Origin: JAKORR01 sp964608495 | Lineage (GTDB): Bacteria; Armatimonadota; Zipacnadia; Zipacnadales; FEN-943 | Direction: 5' to 3' | NCBI GenBank assembly: GCA_964608495.1 | Contig: CAZSOQ010000106.1 | Location: 1 to 17,291, forward strand | DNA length: 17,291 nucleotides | Shown: one piece after another, positions 14,186 to 17,291 of the stretch | How the letters are laid out: every line of letters begins with the position of its first letter | Numbering within the stretch: the first letter of the stretch is position 1 | Translations under genes and position numbers: made by a program | The notes under the pieces: generated by a model | Database searches by the model: none | Told to the model about the DNA's origin: nothing | Seen by the model: the letters and a program-made list of their open reading frames with translations, nothing else

Positions 14186-17170
14186 ATGCTAGGCGCCTTC
14201 CTGGCGGGAGCGCTGCTGTCGGCCGCTGTGACCCAGGAGCTCGTGATCGCCGAGAACGGGCAGAGCGACTTCGTGATCGTGGTGGGGGCCGACGCGTCGG
14301 CCTCGGAGACGCACGCGGCGGGCGAGCTGCAGACCTTCCTGGAGGAGATCTCGAATGCTCGGCTGCCCATGAAGGACGACTCGGGCCCGGTGGGGCCCCA
14401 CGAGATCATCCTGGGCGACAACGCCCACCTGCGCCAACTGGGGGTCAAGGTGGACTTCGAGGCCCTGGGCAACGAGGGCTTCACGATCCGCACGGCGCCT
14501 CCCCACCTGATCATCGCCGGAGGGAAGCTGCGCGGGACGATGTACGGGGTGTACACCTTCCTGGAGGACTACCTGGGCTGTCGCTGGTTCGCCACCGACT
14601 GCTCGGTGGTCCCGAGGACGGCCCGGATCGCCGTGGGCGCCCTGGACGATACCCAGGTGCCGGTGCTGGAGTACCGCGAGCCCTTCTACAAGGACGCCTT
14701 CGACGCCGACTGGTGCGCCCGGAACAGGATGAACTCCCACTCCTCGTCGCTGGACGAGACGCGGGGCGGGAAGATCACCTACTACGGCTTCGTTCATACC
14801 TTCAACCAACTGCTGCCGCCGGAGAAGTACTTCGACGAGCACCCCGAGTACTTCTCGATGATCAACGGGCAGCGGATCAGGGACTACAGTCAGCTCTGCT
14901 GCACCAACCCCGACGTGCAGAGGCTGGTGGCCGAGGAGGTGCGGCGGCGGATGCGGGAGCACCCCGAGGCGACCGTGTTCTCCGTGTCGCAGAACGACTG
15001 GCGCAATCCCTGCCAGTGCCCGGAGTGCGCGAAGGTGGCCGAGCGCGAGGGCAGCGAGATCGGGCCGATCCTCGAGCTGGTGAACTACGTGGCCGACCAG
15101 GTGCGGGACGAGTTCCCGGACAGGATCGTGGACACACTGGCCTATCAGTACTCGCGCAAGCCGCCGAAGAGCATCCGCCCGCGGCCGAACGTGGTGGTGC
15201 GGCTGTGCAGCATCGAGTGCTGCTTCTCGCACCCGCTGGCGACCTGTGCCGACGAGAGGAACGCGCGGTTCCGCGAGGACATGGAGGGCTGGAGCAAGGT
15301 CTGCGACCGGCTGTGGGTGTGGGACTACGTGGTGGACTTCCCCCATTACCTGCTGCCCTTCCCGAACCTGCGCGTGCTCAGGCCGAACATCCGGTTTTTC
15401 GCCGAGCACAACGTCACGGGGATCTTCGAGGAGGGCGACTACAACACGGTCAACGGGGAGTTCGCCAAGCTGCGGTCCTACATGATGGCCAAGTTCCTGT
15501 GGAACCCCGACTACCCCTACGAGAAGGCGCTGACGGAGTTCCTGGAGGCTTACTACGGGCCGGCGGCGGTGCCGGTCCGCCAGTACCTGGACCTGCTGCA
15601 CGACAAGGTGGAGCAGGAGGACATCCACGTGATGATCTGGGCCAATGCGAGCGCGCCCTATCTGAGCGACGACCTGCTGGCGCGGGCCGGGGGGTTGTTC
15701 GACCAGGCCGAGCAGCTCGTGGCGCAGGACCCGGTGCTGCTGGAGCGCGTGCAGATCGCCCGACTGCCCCTGCACTATGTGGCGCTCGAGAGGTACAAGG
15801 TCGGGGCGCCCCGGGCCTTCAGCCTCGCCCAGGGCTTCTTCCGAGCGACGCCCGACCCGGACCTGGAGGCGCTGTGGAGCAAGTTCTCAGCCCTCTCGGC
15901 GGCGGCCCAGCTCACCAACACCGGCGAGGGCGCAGGGCGGTCGCTGCAGGTCTACCGGGACGCCAAGGAGCCCCTGGTGGCGGGCTACCGGCTGCTGGAC
16001 CTCGAGACGCGCGACCTGCGGGTGCAGGTGGCCCCAAGGCTCGGCGGCCGGGTGCTGACCCTCACGTACATCCCGACCGAGCGGCAGCTGTGCTACCTGG
16101 GTGAGCCGGGCGATCCGGGGTACCCGGCCGTCGGGGGCTATGGCGGCTGGTGGGGAGGCAACGCCGGCGGGCCTGGCCGCGGCGACGCCTTTGCGGCCAA
16201 GGCCGACGAGGGCGGCAAGTCCGTCGTGCTGACCACGGACCTGTCCCGCGACCTCGGCCTGACGCGAACGGTGCAGGTAGAGGAGCCAGCGCGCGTGGTC
16301 ATCACCGACCGCTTCGAGAACCGCAAGGACGGCGCGCAGGCGCGGCGCTACTGGGCCCAACTGCGCCTGGCCTGCGACCCGGCCACGGTCGCGGCGCGGG
16401 TGGGCGACCGGGTCATCCCCCTGGCGGGAAGTGAAGACCTGCCCGTCGCCGGTCTGGCCCTTGCCCCCGAGGGGGCCGGCGATGGGGCGACCGTCCTGCT
16501 GGGCGAGGGCCTGGCCCTGCGCTGGCGGGTGCGCGGCGCGGGGATGACGGGCGCCGGGATGACCGTGGACCCCGCTCGGAAGGCCCTGGTGCTGTGCGCC
16601 CGGATGGACGGCGAGATGGCGGCCCGGGGCAGCGAGGAGCTGGTGTGGGAGATCGAGGTGGCACCGGAGGACCAGGCCGCGCCCGCGGCTGCGCAGATAC
16701 CGGCGGGACTGGTCGTGAGCCAGGAGAGCGACTGGGGCCTGTACCGGGAGCCCGAGCTGGCGCGCATCGAGTTCGACCCCGCCGCGACCAACGGCTTCGC
16801 GGCCCGGATGGGCGGCGATCACTTCGAGTGGGCGATCCAGTGGCGCTACCCCGAGGCGGCCTTCGAGGCGGGCCGGCGTTACGACGTCTTCGCCCGCATC
16901 AAGGTCGCCCCAGCCGAGGGCAAGACCCAGGGCGAAGCCTTCACGGCGGGCGTGTATGACACCGTGGGCAAGGCGGGCCTCGGCGGCATCGCGGGCAAGC
17001 TCGAGGACCTGCGGCCGGGCGAGTGGCAGACCTACCGTGTGGCGCGCGTGCAGCCGGCGGAGGGCCACTACGTGTGGTTCGCGCCGACCCGCGAGACGGG
17101 CAACATCCAGGCGATGTGGGTGGACTGCGTGTGGCTGGTGCCCGCGGAGGAGGAGCCCGCTCCAGGATAG
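14186..17170 (+). CDS. DUF4838-domain protein with GH67-like N-terminus and C-terminal beta domains
   Basis: The 994-aa protein starts with a short hydrophobic stretch (LGAFLAGALLSAAV) resembling a signal peptide but lacking basic residues before it, so export is likely but unsure. Residues about 20-145 resemble the alpha-glucuronidase (GH67) N-terminal domain (SASETHAAGELQTFLEEIS; GGKLRGTMYGVYTFLEDYLG). Residues about 160-450 match DUF4838: WCARNRMNSH, HPEYFSMINGQR, LCCTNPDVQ, VSVSQND-type VFSVSQNDW, CQCPECAK (276-283), then WDYVVDFPHYLLPFPNL (379-395). A helical part follows (450-590), then a beta domain (about 600-830) like mutarotase/DUF4380 modules, and a carbohydrate-binding-like sandwich (about 843-994). 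The fold implies a carbohydrate-active enzyme of undefined specificity. Start: ATG 14186 with GGAGGT 7 nt upstream; the frame stays open upstream to 13940, but that part is non-protein-like. Confidence 0.9.
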   Translation: MLGAFLAGALLSAAVTQELVIAENGQSDFVIVVGADASASETHAAGELQTFLEEISNARLPMKDDSGPVGPHEIILGDNAHLRQLGVKVDFEALGNEGFTIRTAPPHLIIAGGKLRGTMYGVYTFLEDYLGCRWFATDCSVVPRTARIAVGALDDTQVPVLEYREPFYKDAFDADWCARNRMNSHSSSLDETRGGKITYYGFVHTFNQLLPPEKYFDEHPEYFSMINGQRIRDYSQLCCTNPDVQRLVAEEVRRRMREHPEATVFSVSQNDWRNPCQCPECAKVAEREGSEIGPILELVNYVADQVRDEFPDRIVDTLAYQYSRKPPKSIRPRPNVVVRLCSIECCFSHPLATCADERNARFREDMEGWSKVCDRLWVWDYVVDFPHYLLPFPNLRVLRPNIRFFAEHNVTGIFEEGDYNTVNGEFAKLRSYMMAKFLWNPDYPYEKALTEFLEAYYGPAAVPVRQYLDLLHDKVEQEDIHVMIWANASAPYLSDDLLARAGGLFDQAEQLVAQDPVLLERVQIARLPLHYVALERYKVGAPRAFSLAQGFFRATPDPDLEALWSKFSALSAAAQLTNTGEGAGRSLQVYRDAKEPLVAGYRLLDLETRDLRVQVAPRLGGRVLTLTYIPTERQLCYLGEPGDPGYPAVGGYGGWWGGNAGGPGRGDAFAAKADEGGKSVVLTTDLSRDLGLTRTVQVEEPARVVITDRFENRKDGAQARRYWAQLRLACDPATVAARVGDRVIPLAGSEDLPVAGLALAPEGAGDGATVLLGEGLALRWRVRGAGMTGAGMTVDPARKALVLCARMDGEMAARGSEELVWEIEVAPEDQAAPAAAQIPAGLVVSQESDWGLYREPELARIEFDPAATNGFAARMGGDHFEWAIQWRYPEAAFEAGRRYDVFARIKVAPAEGKTQGEAFTAGVYDTVGKAGLGGIAGKLEDLRPGEWQTYRVARVQPAEGHYVWFAPTRETGNIQAMWVDCVWLVPAEEEPAPG

Positions 17171-17208
17171 GGGGGCCATCGGGGGCGAGGGCGCGGTCGG
17201 CGGGCGCG

Positions 17209-17291
17209 TCAGAAGCTCACGTAGGGGGCCAGCCTGGCGGACGTCGCCCGGCCGATGCCTTCCACGCGCTCGAGGTCGCTCGGCGAGGCGA
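17209..17291 (-). CDS. C-terminal end of a ComEA-like helix-hairpin-helix protein (5' end outside window)
   Basis: Reading leftward from the window edge, the last 26 residues include DLERVEGIGRATSARLAPYV and end VSF at TGA 17211-17209. The pattern hydrophobic-x-G-I-G-x-x-x-A-x-x-hydrophobic, followed by A-P-Y-V, matches the second helix-hairpin-helix of ComEA-type proteins, which bind DNA non-specifically in competence and related roles. All but one codon end in G or C, supporting coding. It converges on the DUF4838 gene, with 38 bp between the stops. The rest of the protein, including any signal anchor, is not visible, so the exact family is uncertain. Confidence 0.65.
   Translation of the reverse strand, partial: ASPSDLERVEGIGRATSARLAPYVSF

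Overview
The window is a stretch of very GC-rich bacterial chromosome. Coding frames end almost every codon in G or C, and several starts carry a GGAGG-type ribosome binding site about 7 nt upstream. The gene content is a single purL, a KimA-type potassium permease, and an unusual density of glycan-handling genes: a GH2 glycosidase, a DUF4838 protein, a Tat-exported sulfatase, a beta-propeller glycosidase remnant and two Gfo/Idh/MocA oxidoreductases. This mix resembles polysaccharide-degrading lineages such as Armatimonadota, Planctomycetota or related uncultured phyla. The sequence alone does not fix the phylum. No rRNA, tRNA, CRISPR array, integrase or insertion sequence was seen.

Layout. 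1-93 (+) is the tail of an unrecognised gene. 4314-104 (-) is a likely three-gene operon of GH2 glycosidase, small lipoprotein and Gfo/Idh/MocA oxidoreductase, the last two overlapping by ATGA. 6288-4465 (-) is a KimA-like K+ transporter with a 321-bp untranslated region upstream. 8774-6610 (-) is a pair overlapping by ATGA: an unrecognised 261-aa protein followed by a Tat sulfatase. 8998-9459 (+) is a half-length glycosidase-like beta-propeller protein. 11860-9485 (-) is purL. 12188-12721 (+) is a secreted CARDB-like protein, divergent from purL across a 327-bp region with a perfect palindrome. 13914-12901 (-) is a second Gfo/Idh/MocA oxidoreductase. 14186-17170 (+) is a 994-aa DUF4838 protein, divergent from that oxidoreductase. 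17291-17209 (-) is the tail of a ComEA-like helix-hairpin-helix protein.

How the genes may work together (inference). The sulfatase, GH2, DUF4838 protein and oxidoreductases are the kinds of enzymes that desulfate, cleave and oxidise uncommon or sulfated glycans. They lie in several short transcription units, not one locus, and no SusCD pair, sugar ABC transporter or dedicated regulator is visible. kimA and purL look like housekeeping genes embedded between them.

I found no convincing self-contained new defence or mobile system. The most distinctive observations are a four-cysteine cluster in one Gfo/Idh/MocA protein, the coupled unknown protein plus sulfatase, the abbreviated propeller protein, a weak c-di-AMP-riboswitch-like 3' motif upstream of kimA, and competing hairpins just before the DUF4838 ribosome binding site.
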